Positions 1 through 7,812 of a DNA stretch of 64,000 nt are shown piece by piece. A model generated the notes under the pieces. The model was not told the DNA's origin and searched no databases. It saw nothing but the letters and a program-made list of their open reading frames with translations. Origin of the DNA: an uncultured Christensenella sp. GTDB lineage: Bacteria > Bacillota > Clostridia > Christensenellales > Borkfalkiaceae. A program made the translations under genes and the position numbers. The stretch's first letter is position 1; every line of letters starts with the position of its first letter. The stretch is taken from assembly GCA_910577055.1 (NCBI GenBank), contig CAJTKX010000001.1, positions 434,001-498,000 of the forward strand, read 5' to 3'.

Positions 1-706
1 CAAGGTCAAAATATTTTACGTCGCTGTCGTAGCCGTTGCCGTAATTTACGCCGTCGTCAAAATCGGTCGTAAAGTAACACTTTTGATTGTTGGCGCCTAA
101 CGGCAAGTCAACCCGATACCTGCCGTTTTCGGTAGCGGTAAATTTATAATATGTACAACCTTTCGAACCCAAGGGTTTAAGATTCATCTGCCCCAACTCG
201 ATATCGAAAGCATACTTCATACTTTCGCCGGGGGTTTTGTTCTCTACCCACTTTGCGTAAAGGGTAATGTTGTCCGTAACGACGTCCGATTCGAAATCGA
301 ATGCCGTTTCGCAAGCAGCGTCTTTGCACCAGCCGCTGAAAATATAAGCGTCGTCGTCAGCGGGGTCGGCGGGCTTTACAGCCTTTTCGCCGTAATCAAC
401 GTTCTGCGTTTCGGGCGCTACGCCGCGACCGAGCATATCAAACGTTACGACTTGCTTGATTTCATAGTCGCATACGTCGCACTTGCCGTCCTTGCCGTCT
501 GCACCGGTTTCGTTGTTCTTTACGTCGACGTGGTCTGCGGAATCCTTTTTATCGCCGCAATCGCACTCTTCCCAGTGTTTCTCCGAATCCGAATGCCACG
601 TATACGCATGCTCGTGTTCCGAGTTACAGCCCGTTGCCGCTACCGCTCCGACAGCCGAAACTGACAGTGTTGCCAAGAAAAGCACAAGTAATTTCTTGTT
701 TTTCAT
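1..706 (-). CDS. Secreted lipoprotein with Listeria-Bacteroides-type repeat, partial (C-terminus beyond left edge)
   Basis: The reading frame opens at ATG 704-706 behind a good ribosome site (AAAAGGAGAGCGCT) and stays open to base 1, so only the first 235 residues are present. Residues 1-26 form a lipoprotein signal peptide with lipobox AATGC, putting the anchor at Cys27. Residues 31-80 hold a His/Cys-rich segment (WHSD, CDCGD, CDVCDYE) of the kind found as short repeats in Firmicutes surface proteins. Residues about 87-155 match the Listeria-Bacteroides (Flg_new/InlB B) repeat pattern: a glycine-tyrosine start, SGWCKD, then ITLYAKWVE. The rest has no recognised fold. Exported and membrane-anchored on the outer face; a role in adhesion or glycan binding is only inferred. 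A consensus promoter lies 135 bases upstream. Confidence 0.8.
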   Translation of the reverse strand, partial: MKNKKLLVLFLATLSVSAVGAVAATGCNSEHEHAYTWHSDSEKHWEECDCGDKKDSADHVDVKNNETGADGKDGKCDVCDYEIKQVVTFDMLGRGVAPETQNVDYGEKAVKPADPADDDAYIFSGWCKDAACETAFDFESDVVTDNITLYAKWVENKTPGESMKYAFDIELGQMNLKPLGSKGCTYYKFTATENGRYRVDLPLGANNQKCYFTTDFDDGVNYGNGYDSDVKYFDL

Positions 707-847
707 AGCGCTCTCCTTTTAAATTAAAAAATTTTTTACCCTCAAATTAACCCCAAAAACTCCATTTTTGCAAAAATATTCAAATTTTATGCATATTTTT
801 CAAAAATTTTTGAATAATGAGCCGTTTTTTACGGGATTATATGAATA

Positions 848-876
848 AATATACTATAAATTTTTTATGCTGTCAA
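848..876 (-). promoter_or_regulatory. SigA-type promoter for the 1-706 lipoprotein
   Basis: On the minus strand TTGACA (871-876) and TATATT (848-853) are separated by 17 bases. Predicted start is near 841, giving a leader of about 135 bases. The leader contains a perfect 16-base palindrome at 799-814 (TTCAAAAATTTTTGAA). Confidence 0.75.
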
Positions 877-1002
877 TGAATTCGGAGTATGTTTATAAGA
901 AAATTGCAAACAAGTTTATCGTTTAATGTTTGTTGCTGATTAAAAAGTAAAAGTACGCCTTCAAAGTAACTATGAAATTTGCGTGACGAAAATTTTTTTA
1001 TA

Positions 1003-1043
1003 CAAACAATAATCCACCCGACAAGCGGGTGGATTATTGTTTG
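1003..1043. terminator. Perfect 18-bp stem hairpin after the 75-residue gene
   Basis: Bases 1003-1020 pair perfectly with 1026-1043 around a 5-base loop. It sits just downstream of the minus-strand gene ending at 1059. On that strand the stem is followed by A7 then U4, so it is a strong hairpin but not a textbook intrinsic terminator. Confidence 0.6.
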
Positions 1044-1058
1044 CATAATATACTTTAT

Positions 1059-1286
1059 TTAACCGCTATAACGGTCAAGGTTGGCGCGAATTGCCTCAAT
1101 CAGTCTTGTTTCTGCCGCAGTTTTAGAGTCCTTTGCAACCTTTGTGCATACAGACGTGCCGTAAAGTTTCGAGAGGTCGTCTACGAGATTTTTGAGATGT
1201 ACGGTATCAAGAATGTTCGTTGAGCCGCAGATTTCCTCTGCCGTAAGTTCTTTTGTTTCGGACGTATAGGGGGTATTCTCATCCAT
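1059..1286 (-). CDS. Small hypothetical protein, 75 aa
   Basis: A short but well-formed gene: ATG at 1284-1286 follows AAAAGGAGATTTTATCTT, a strong ribosome site at good spacing, and a long hairpin follows the stop. The product is hydrophilic, with no signal peptide or membrane segment. It has an acidic N-terminus and a Lys/Arg-containing, probably helical C-terminal half (motifs TAEEICGSTN and DTVHLKNLVDDL). Two isolated cysteines do not form a metal motif. I do not recognise the family. It stands alone between the left-edge lipoprotein and galM. Its expression signals make it more credible than a random ORF of this size. Confidence 0.6.
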   Translation of the reverse strand: MDENTPYTSETKELTAEEICGSTNILDTVHLKNLVDDLSKLYGTSVCTKVAKDSKTAAETRLIEAIRANLDRYSG

Positions 1287-1424
1287 AAGATAAAATCTCC
1301 TTTTAATATATTTTTGCCTCTGCTTACATAAAGTTGCCGCGAATAGCTTTATGTACAGTACGGCGTTTTACTATTTATGATATGCGGGCAAAATTTTATT
1401 TACCACTGTGTTTATTATCAAAAT

Positions 1425-1454
1425 AAAAAAGCGGCTTAAAAAAACCGCTTTTTT
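1425..1454. terminator. Bidirectional intrinsic terminator after galM
   Basis: AAAAAAGCGG (1425-1434) pairs with CCGCTTTTTT (1445-1454), giving a U-tract on either strand. It lies 10 bases past the galM stop. Confidence 0.85.
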
Positions 1455-1463
1455 AATGTGTGA

Positions 1464-2441
1464 TTATGAGTTTAAGCCGAATAGCAATTTTACATAATGC
1501 TTTTTGGTTTCGTCTTTATAAATAATAGGGCTTTCGAAACCTTCAACGTTTATCGAATTGGGGTAAAACTGAGGTTCGAGACAGAAACCGCAACCGCCGC
1601 CTATGCCGTTAAATGCGGCGGGCTTGCCCAAGTAAAATTGCACGCCGGGCATATCGGAATATACGTCCATAGCAATTCCGCTTTTCTCCCCCTTTGCCGT
1701 GGCAACATGACTGCCTTTCAAACAAAAATTGTGGTCGTATGTCTTGCCGCCAAGTCCTTTTAAATCTTCGCCGACTCTTTTGGGTGAAGTGAAATCAAGA
1801 GGAGTTCCTTTGACGCTTTCAACCGTGCCGAAAGGTATAAGATTATCGTCAACGGGCGTGTAATTATCTGCATTGATTTGCAATAAGTTGCCGGTGACTT
1901 CTCCACCGCCGTTCATATTGAAATAAGCGTGGCAAGTCGGCGCAAACAGCGTTGTTCCGTCGCTTACGGCGGTATACACCATTAAAAGCTCCTTGCCGTT
2001 TAAGGTAAACTCTACGCGGAATTTAAGCTGTGCGGGGAAGCCCATATCGCCGTCCGGACTGACAAGAGAAAGCGCAAGCGTGTCGCCGTTTACCTCTGCA
2101 TCGAAAAAGCGTTTATCGAAGCCCTCTATCCCGCCGTGCAAACAAGTTTCGCCCTCGTTTGCCGACACTTTATAATTTTTACCGTTTAAAGTAAAACTTG
2201 CGCCCGCGATACGGTTTGCCACTCTGCCGACCGTCGTTCCGCAGTAGGAGCCGCTGTTTATATATCCTTGAACGCAGTCGTAGCCGACGAGAATATTTTT
2301 TTCGCCGTCCGCCGTATTCAGCTTTATAAAATTGAGAGTTGCGCCGAAATCAAGCACTCCCGCTTTAATTTCGCCGTTTGACAAGGTGTACAAGTACACC
2401 TCTTTGCCATTATAATTATCGAATAAAGTTTTAGTTATCAT
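1464..2441 (-). CDS. galM: Aldose 1-epimerase (galactose mutarotase)
   Basis: Interconverts alpha and beta anomers of galactose/glucose, feeding alpha-D-galactose to galactokinase. The 325-residue length is normal for the GalM family. Visible family signatures are GATLNF near residue 35, GRVANRIAG near 72-80, LHGG near 102, the catalytic-histidine segment CHAYFNM near 171, and the catalytic-glutamate segment LEPQFYPN near 289. There is no signal peptide, so it is cytoplasmic. It lies 33 bases after galE on the same strand and ends at a strong terminator, so the two are almost certainly co-transcribed. No clear Shine-Dalgarno precedes the ATG (AACATAAAAATG). Confidence 0.93.
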   Translation of the reverse strand: MITKTLFDNYNGKEVYLYTLSNGEIKAGVLDFGATLNFIKLNTADGEKNILVGYDCVQGYINSGSYCGTTVGRVANRIAGASFTLNGKNYKVSANEGETCLHGGIEGFDKRFFDAEVNGDTLALSLVSPDGDMGFPAQLKFRVEFTLNGKELLMVYTAVSDGTTLFAPTCHAYFNMNGGGEVTGNLLQINADNYTPVDDNLIPFGTVESVKGTPLDFTSPKRVGEDLKGLGGKTYDHNFCLKGSHVATAKGEKSGIAMDVYSDMPGVQFYLGKPAAFNGIGGGCGFCLEPQFYPNSINVEGFESPIIYKDETKKHYVKLLFGLNS

Positions 2442-2474
2442 TTTTATGTTAGCGTTTGCGATTATAATGCAAGA

Positions 2475-3494
2475 TTAAACGGAACGTTTATAACCGTTGG
2501 GGTTTTTTTGCTGCCAATTCCAACTTGATTGGCACATTTCTTCTATGCCGAGTTCAGCAGCCCAACCAAGCTCTTTTTTAGCCTTGCCGGCGTCTGCATA
2601 ACAAGCCGCGATATCGCCCGCCCTTCTGGGCAATATCTTATAGGGCAGCGCGTGCCCGCAAGCTTTTTCGAACGCATGAATAACGTCTAAAACACTGTAC
2701 CCTACCCCCGTACCGAGGTTGTAAGTGTAAACTCCGCTTTTCACGGTTTTGCCGATTGCCGCAACGTGACCCTTTGCAAGGTCTACCACATGGATATAGT
2801 CTCTGACTCCCGTGCCGTCGTGCGTGGGGTAGTCGTTACCAAACACGCCTACTTCTTTAAGCTCGCCAATAGCAACTTTTGCAATGTAAGGCGTTAAATT
2901 ATTGGGTATGCCTTTGGGATCCTCGCCGATAAGCCCGCTTTTGTGCGCGCCGACGGGATTGAAATAACGCAACAAAACCACGGACCACTCTTTATCGGCT
3001 TTGTATACGTCGTTTAACATAATCTCTTGGAAATACTTGCTTGTACCGTAGGGGTTAGTCGTGCCGCCCGTTTTGCAATCTTCGGTAAGAGGCAGAACTT
3101 CGGGGTCGCCGTAAACCGTTGCCGACGACGAAAAAACTATTTTTTTACAGCCGTGCCCGCGCATAGCTTGCAACAAAACGAGCGTACCGTTTAAATTGTT
3201 ATCGTAATATTCGACGGGTTTTGCGCAACTTTCGCCAACCGCCTTTAAGCCCGCGAAATGAATGACCCAATCGATTTTGTGTTCCGAAAATATTTTATCG
3301 AGTGCGGATTTATCGCGTACGTCCGCTTCGTATAAAGCAACCTTTTTGCCCGTAATCTTTTCTACGCGGTTAACGCTTTCGGGCGAGGAATTCGCAAAAT
3401 TATCCACGACGACTACGCCGTAACCGCTGTTTAACAACTCAACGCATGTGTGCGAACCTATGTAACCCGCGCCGCCCGTAACCAAAACGTTCAT
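2475..3494 (-). CDS. galE: UDP-glucose 4-epimerase
   Basis: Short-chain dehydrogenase-type enzyme interconverting UDP-galactose and UDP-glucose, closing the Leloir cycle with galK and galT. The N-terminal NAD-binding motif GGAGYIGSH starts at residue 7, the catalytic Ser region is FSSSATVYG, and the YxxxK pair is YGTSK near residues 149-153. The length of 339 is typical of bacterial GalE. The ATG at 3494 follows AGGGAGGTAAAT, an excellent ribosome site. The promoter (3541-3569) is embedded in a 24-base palindrome, so galE-galM is a unit separate from the galT-galK operon about 5 kb away and could be controlled independently. Confidence 0.95.
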   Translation of the reverse strand: MNVLVTGGAGYIGSHTCVELLNSGYGVVVVDNFANSSPESVNRVEKITGKKVALYEADVRDKSALDKIFSEHKIDWVIHFAGLKAVGESCAKPVEYYDNNLNGTLVLLQAMRGHGCKKIVFSSSATVYGDPEVLPLTEDCKTGGTTNPYGTSKYFQEIMLNDVYKADKEWSVVLLRYFNPVGAHKSGLIGEDPKGIPNNLTPYIAKVAIGELKEVGVFGNDYPTHDGTGVRDYIHVVDLAKGHVAAIGKTVKSGVYTYNLGTGVGYSVLDVIHAFEKACGHALPYKILPRRAGDIAACYADAGKAKKELGWAAELGIEEMCQSSWNWQQKNPNGYKRSV

Positions 3495-3532
3495 ATTTAC
3501 CTCCCTAAACGTTTGCGTTTTTTCATTATGGT

Positions 3533-3556
3533 TTTTTTCTATTATAATAGAAAAAA
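3533..3556. promoter_or_regulatory. 24-base perfect palindrome over the galE -10 box
   Basis: Six T, CT, ATTATAAT, AG, six A: every position pairs about the centre between 3544 and 3545. It could be a repressor operator or a start-site hairpin. The identity of any binding protein is unknown. Confidence 0.6.
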
Positions 3557-3569
3557 CGTAAAAAGTAAA
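3541..3569 (-). promoter_or_regulatory. galE promoter
   Basis: Minus-strand TTTACT (3564-3569), 17-base spacer, TATAAT (3541-3546). The -10 sits at the centre of the perfect palindrome at 3533-3556. Confidence 0.75.
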
Positions 3570-3590
3570 CCGTTACTGCCTTAATTATAA

Positions 3591-3629
3591 AAAAAGATGC
3601 TTGCAAGCATAGCATGCGGGCATCTTTTT
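3591..3629 (-). terminator. Intrinsic terminator after the pectate lyase gene
   Basis: AAAAAGATGC (3591-3600) pairs with GCATCTTTTT (3620-3629). Read on the minus strand, the stem is followed by a seven-U tract. It lies 6 bases past the stop codon at 3635. Confidence 0.85.
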
Positions 3630-3634
3630 GGTTT

Positions 3635-5353
3635 TTAATATTTGCTTTTTAAAAGAGAAAGCTTAAACGAAGTATGCGCGCCCGCTCCGTAATCTACGTC
3701 GGCAAGGTATTCTCCCAACACGTTTAACGCTGTCACCGACGGAATGAACGGCGCCAAGCCGTCCTCCGTGTGCCACGAGAAATACTCGGTTTTCAACGTG
3801 CCCGCCGAGCTGTTGGGGAACGTTTTATCGGGCGAAGAGCCGACTATTTCGGTTGAATTTGCGCCGAGCTTATAGCTGCAATTTATTAACTCGTACCCGC
3901 CGATAACTTTATCCGCCGAGTTGCTGTCGTTATTCTTTAAAAGGTTTTCTACTCCTCTGAAAATGCAATTTTCCGCTTTGACGCTGCCGCCGTTGCCGCA
4001 GACTATGCCTTGAGAAACCAATCCGCACTTCCAAGACGAATTTATTTTGGAAACCAAACTTGCGGCGCTTTTACTTCTTAACCGAGTGCGGTAAGCGTAA
4101 TACTCTGAACTATCGACAACGCAGTTGTACATATACGCGTTGCCGCCGCGAAGCTTGGGAATTCTGTCCTCTAAATTTTTAAACGTGCAGTTCGCAAAGG
4201 AAACTTGCAATTTTAAATTATATTTATAGTCGTCGCCGCTATCGCCGCATAGGAAACCTTTCTTTTGAGGAATTGCAATTCCGTATAAAATTTCTTCAAA
4301 TGTAACGCCGCCGTCCCTTAATGCGTCATAATAAGCGTGTTTGGAAACGTAACCGTCCTCGGCGTCCGTATGCGCTTGATATTCTTCCTCGATTGCTTGC
4401 ATTGTTTGGTAAATATAGCCGTCCTCGTCTTCGCTGCCGGCGTTGAATTTACACCAACTGATATGCACGGCGCAACTACCGTCCGCTCCGTATGGCGCGC
4501 AAGCCGCAACTTGGGCGTTGGCGGTGTATTCGGGGTTGGAAACATCTATTTGTCCGTCGTAAGATTTGCCGAAGGTGCAGTGGTCAATCCAAATATAGCC
4601 GCAGAAAGCTATTTTAAAGTACGCCCAACCGAACCAATCGTAATCGCCTATTTTGCTTGCCTCGGCAGTTCCGTCCTCCCACTGCCAAATTTCGTCGAAT
4701 TCTAAATTTCTGAAAACTACGTTATTATCATAGCTTAGTTTAAAGCCGCAGTGCGTAAGTTTTGCGCCGTTTTTGGAATAGATTAAAAGGTTTGAAACTC
4801 TTTCTACTTTAATTTGAGATATGCCGTTTTCGTTAAAATTATCCGACATATAGAGATAGGGCGACAATTTGTTTGCGCTTGAGGCGAAATCTGAAACAAG
4901 CCCGGTTGCCTTTGCCTCCGCGCTCAAAACGTTATATCCGAGATTTATGTCGTTTGCAATTTCGATAACGCGAACTGCGCCCTCGAAGTTTTCTTCCGTG
5001 TACCCGTCGGCGGGAACTTGCGTATAAGTACCCGTATCTTCATCCCAAACATTTTTATAGTGGTATGTAGCATCGGCAATAGCCGATAAAAGTTCCTCCG
5101 CTGTCGTTACCTTGCGATATGCCGAAGTACCCTCGTAAACGGAAAAATCGTTAATCCCGTCGCGAACGTACCCGTCCGCAGACAAGTTGATTTTTTGGTG
5201 TGCGGACAAACTGTCCTCGGGTTTAGGTTCGGGGGTGATAATCACCTCGCCGTCGTCCCCGTCGTCTGTGCCGTCGTTTATCCCGCACGAAAAGCCGCAG
5301 AATACGCCCGCCGCCAAAGATAAAGCAAGAATTGCCGCGATAATCTTCTTCAT
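3635..5353 (-). CDS. Pectate lyase-like (PL1) lipoprotein
   Basis: Predicted extracellular, lipid-anchored polysaccharide lyase that cleaves polygalacturonate by beta-elimination. I start at ATG 5353 because a lipoprotein signal (MKKIIAAILALSLAAG, lipobox GFSC) begins there behind GGGGGAATAT; an in-frame extension to 5395 has no such support. The 572-residue product shows the parallel beta-helix PL1 hallmarks: WIDHCTFGKSYDGQIDV (the WiDH and DG..D calcium-site block) and RIPKLRGGNAYMYN (the RxPxxR block with the catalytic arginine). Asn/Cys-rich helix turns such as FRNLEFD and FKNLEDR recur. It has its own promoter and terminator, so it is a single-gene unit beside galE and the integrase. PL1 is likely but divergent; a pectin lyase or another beta-helix enzyme is possible. 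Confidence 0.8.
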   Translation of the reverse strand: MKKIIAAILALSLAAGVFCGFSCGINDGTDDGDDGEVIITPEPKPEDSLSAHQKINLSADGYVRDGINDFSVYEGTSAYRKVTTAEELLSAIADATYHYKNVWDEDTGTYTQVPADGYTEENFEGAVRVIEIANDINLGYNVLSAEAKATGLVSDFASSANKLSPYLYMSDNFNENGISQIKVERVSNLLIYSKNGAKLTHCGFKLSYDNNVVFRNLEFDEIWQWEDGTAEASKIGDYDWFGWAYFKIAFCGYIWIDHCTFGKSYDGQIDVSNPEYTANAQVAACAPYGADGSCAVHISWCKFNAGSEDEDGYIYQTMQAIEEEYQAHTDAEDGYVSKHAYYDALRDGGVTFEEILYGIAIPQKKGFLCGDSGDDYKYNLKLQVSFANCTFKNLEDRIPKLRGGNAYMYNCVVDSSEYYAYRTRLRSKSAASLVSKINSSWKCGLVSQGIVCGNGGSVKAENCIFRGVENLLKNNDSNSADKVIGGYELINCSYKLGANSTEIVGSSPDKTFPNSSAGTLKTEYFSWHTEDGLAPFIPSVTALNVLGEYLADVDYGAGAHTSFKLSLLKSKY

Positions 5354-5385
5354 ATATTCCCCCATTAAAAAATCATCGTAAATAT

Positions 5386-5414
5386 ATTTTATCATTGCAA
5401 TTTATTTTAGTCAA
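5386..5414 (-). promoter_or_regulatory. Promoter of the pectate lyase gene
   Basis: Minus-strand TTGACT (5409-5414), 17-base spacer, TAAAAT (5386-5391), in the gap between the integrase stop and the lyase start. Confidence 0.8.
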
Positions 5415-5432
5415 CACTTAAGATTTATTAAA

Positions 5433-6371
5433 CTAATGTAGAAGCTTACCGACTTTATTCATCATTTCTTTTTTGTGTTCCATAAAAGAATGCACATATT
5501 TATTTAAAGTTACGGAAGCGTTTTTGTGACCTAAAATTTCCGAAAGAGTTTTCACGTCCATTCCGCACTCTATCGCGCGGGTGGCAAACGTATGCCGCAA
5601 GGCGTGAAAACCCTTGTGCGGGATTTTCAGTTTTTTAAGGCAGACCTCGAAGCTTTTTTGATAAGCGCGCACAAACACCACCCCTTGCCCTTTCGAGGAA
5701 GAAACCACATATTTATCCGTGGCGGAACGGCGCAACTCTTTAAGATACGGCAAAAGCTGTTTGGGAAAGGGAATAACCCGTTTAGAGGTGACGGTTTTTG
5801 GCGCGTCTATTATGCGGGCATTGTTGCCGTTTGCGTCCTTACCGTCGTGCAAGCTTTTTGTTACGGATACGGTGCACTTGTTAAAATCTATATCGGTCCA
5901 CTCCAAAGCAAGAAGTTCGCCTATTCTCAGTCCCGTATAAAGGCACAGCACGATACCGAACATTCTCGGCTTTGGGTTGGCTAGCACTTCTTTTTCGATT
6001 TTTCTCTGCTCGGATACGGTAAAGCTGGTTATTTGTTTTTGGTTTGAACGGGGGCGCTTGATTTTATCGGCAAAATATTCGTCAAGCTGTCCGACGCTGT
6101 ACGCCGAACGCAATGAATTTTGGATAACCGTAACTATGCCGTTGACGGTATTTACCGAAAGCCCTCTGCCCGTTCGCAAATTGCCGTTTTTAAGCAGCCG
6201 CATAGTATAGTGCTGTAAAACGAGCGGAGTTAAACTTTGCAGCTCGTAATTACCGAGCTGCGCCGTAACGTGCTGTTGCACTATCTCGTTATACCGAATA
6301 TAGGTTTTGTGTTTGGATACGGGTTTGACGTAGTTTTCAAGCCATTCCGTAAGCCATTGTTTGTATTTCAT
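5433..6371 (-). CDS. Tyrosine recombinase / phage-type integrase
   Basis: Site-specific DNA recombinase of 312 residues. The N-terminal SAM-like core-binding domain (about residues 1-100) begins with YKQWLTEWLENYVKP. The catalytic domain contains the first arginine in TGLRIGELLALEW, the HxxR box in HALRHTFATR, and the LGH...Tyr box LGHKNASVT with the nucleophilic tyrosine in NKYVH. All catalytic positions I can identify are intact. The start follows GGAGGCACTTT. No excisionase, relaxase, phage structural gene or tRNA target lies nearby, so this is an orphan integrase lodged between two parts of a sugar-utilisation locus. It may be a relic of an integrative element. Confidence 0.9.
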   Translation of the reverse strand: MKYKQWLTEWLENYVKPVSKHKTYIRYNEIVQQHVTAQLGNYELQSLTPLVLQHYTMRLLKNGNLRTGRGLSVNTVNGIVTVIQNSLRSAYSVGQLDEYFADKIKRPRSNQKQITSFTVSEQRKIEKEVLANPKPRMFGIVLCLYTGLRIGELLALEWTDIDFNKCTVSVTKSLHDGKDANGNNARIIDAPKTVTSKRVIPFPKQLLPYLKELRRSATDKYVVSSSKGQGVVFVRAYQKSFEVCLKKLKIPHKGFHALRHTFATRAIECGMDVKTLSEILGHKNASVTLNKYVHSFMEHKKEMMNKVGKLLH

Positions 6372-6417
6372 AAAGTGCCTCCATATAAATTATTGATAAT
6401 AAAATTATAAATTAAAA

Positions 6418-6448
6418 GGCGGGCGGCGAATTAAATCGCCGCGCCGCC
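6418..6448. repeat. GC-rich hairpin of the composite intergenic repeat
   Basis: Left arm 6418-6429 pairs with 6436-6448 (core GCGGCGA / TCGCCGC) with one bulged base. Very similar stems occur at 36826-36860 and 38516-38546. Confidence 0.6.
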
Positions 6449-6459
6449 TAATTATTATC

Positions 6460-6487
6460 ATTACCCCGCACATATGCTTGAAATAAC
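6460..6487 (+). repeat. Dispersed 28-base motif, copy A
   Basis: Pattern ATTACCCC, four variable bases, then ATATGCTTGAAATAAC. It matches copy C (38572-38599) at 22 of 28 positions without gaps. Confidence 0.6.
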
Positions 6488-6528
6488 AGTATTTTAATTA
6501 AATTCCGAAAAAATTACACAAATTGCCG

Positions 6529-6556
6529 ATTACCCCCATACTATATGCCAAATAAC
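6529..6556 (+). repeat. Dispersed 28-base motif, copy B
   Basis: ATTACCCCC, then ATATGCCAAATAAC with a 2-base shift relative to copy A. It lies 69 bases downstream of copy A in the same orientation. Confidence 0.5.
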
Positions 6557-6637
6557 GCGTTTTTGTTGTGGTTCTGCGCTTTCGGCGTGACGAACGGGCT
6601 TTTCAATATTTTAGCATTGGTTTTTGTTTAAGTCAAT

Positions 6638-6668
6638 AGCCGCCCGCGCTTAAAAAGCGCGGGCGGCT
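6638..6668 (-). terminator. Strong hairpin ending the 13-gene glycan operon
   Basis: AGCCGCCCGCGCT (6638-6650) pairs perfectly with AGCGCGGGCGGCT (6656-6668) around a 5-base loop. It sits 21 bases after the last operon gene. The U-tract is weak. Confidence 0.65.
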
Positions 6669-6688
6669 TACCGCTTAAAAGCCGATTT

Positions 6689-7753
6689 TTATATTTTGCC
6701 GTTTTTCAATAAATCATCGATAAATTCACGGAACAACCCGTAACCGTTTTCGTTTAGGTGAACTCCGTCGGCATGAAAACAGTTTAAGCCGCTTTCTTTT
6801 ATAAGGCTATTCCACTCCGCCGCGACAACGCCGCATTTAGGTGCGCCTTCCTTAATTTTTGCGTTATAGCTATCCTTAGCGTTAAGGAATTTTACGCAAC
6901 TCGGCGAATGAACTATGCATAAGACGTAAAGCTCGGTTTCGGGAAAATAGCCGCGCAACAGCTTGGATAATTCCAAAAAATCTCGATAGGTTTTTTCGGA
7001 AGTTTTTCCGGTGTTTAAATCGTTAAACCCAAGGTTAATGACAATCTTTTCGGGAGCGGTAATATTTTTCAGTTTATCAATCCACTGTATCCAATCCGAA
7101 AATTTAGAGCCGCCTATGCCGCAATTTACGTAATTTTCGGGGAAATAGTTTTTGAAAAAATTTTTGCCCGCAAACTCTTGATAATCGGCGAACTCAAAAT
7201 AAGAATCGCCCAAAAACAAAACTTTTGCTTTTTGCGTTTTGTCAATCGCGTCTAAAATTCTACACCACAGCTCTTCAAGCCTTACTGCATTCTCGTCGTA
7301 GTCAAATTCCATTTCCGCGGTATAACCGTCCAAAAGCCGAGAATAATCGAACTCGCCCTTATACTCTCCTACTTTATCCAAGCCACGGAAAAAGCCTTTT
7401 ACAAAGTGTGAAGGCTCGCCGCCCGCATAGGTATAGTAAATAGCTCCGTTGCCGTAAATCCAATCGGTTTTACGGTAATCGTATTGACCGACGAACTTGT
7501 ATTTCTTTTCCCCTATCGCGGAAATCAAACAGCCGATAACCGAGCGTGAAAAATCTTGCTGACCGTAACCGAGCTTATTGAAATTTTTACCGTCATAGTA
7601 AATATCGCCCGTATATACCGAACCTTCCGCATACTTTATGCAACCGAACCCCTTGCACGGCTTGCCGATTTTAAAAGCGCCCTCGCAAGGCGTGAAATAC
7701 CATACGCCGACAGCATTTGTTTTGTATGCTTCAAACAATTTGCAATTCTTCAT
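6689..7753 (-). CDS. MORN-like repeat / SGNH hydrolase fusion protein
   Basis: 354 residues in two parts. Residues about 20-150 carry Gly/Tyr-rich segments such as YAEGSVYTGDIYYDGKNF and YGNGAIYYTYAGGE that resemble MORN repeats. Residues about 175-350 form an SGNH/GDSL hydrolase domain: block I VLFLGDSYF, block II NCGIGGSKFSDW, block III NLGFND and the catalytic pair block DGVHLN. Such enzymes usually act as esterases, often deacetylating sugars. There is no signal peptide, so it is predicted to be cytoplasmic. It would therefore act on imported oligosaccharides, unlike the exported SGNH paralogue at 14201-15232. It is the last gene of the galT-galK operon, starts behind GGGGGAGGAGA, and is followed by a strong hairpin. 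Confidence 0.7.
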   Translation of the reverse strand: MKNCKLFEAYKTNAVGVWYFTPCEGAFKIGKPCKGFGCIKYAEGSVYTGDIYYDGKNFNKLGYGQQDFSRSVIGCLISAIGEKKYKFVGQYDYRKTDWIYGNGAIYYTYAGGEPSHFVKGFFRGLDKVGEYKGEFDYSRLLDGYTAEMEFDYDENAVRLEELWCRILDAIDKTQKAKVLFLGDSYFEFADYQEFAGKNFFKNYFPENYVNCGIGGSKFSDWIQWIDKLKNITAPEKIVINLGFNDLNTGKTSEKTYRDFLELSKLLRGYFPETELYVLCIVHSPSCVKFLNAKDSYNAKIKEGAPKCGVVAAEWNSLIKESGLNCFHADGVHLNENGYGLFREFIDDLLKNGKI

Positions 7754-7812
7754 TCTCCTCCCCCGTTAATATTTGCTATCGATTACCTTTTTAAGGGTTT
7801 GCCATTATCAAA

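Larger units (their letters stand above)
707..1058. other. Intergenic region 707-1058
   Basis: AT-rich stretch without a coding frame I trust. It holds the leader and promoter of the left-edge lipoprotein, the 799-814 palindrome and the long hairpin at 1003-1043. Confidence 0.7.
6372..6688. other. Intergenic region with repeats, 6372-6688
   Basis: No coding frame supported. It contains a GC-rich hairpin (6418-6448; 12-bp stem with one bulge), two copies of a dispersed 28-base motif (6460-6487 and 6529-6556), and the terminator at 6638-6668. Confidence 0.7.
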
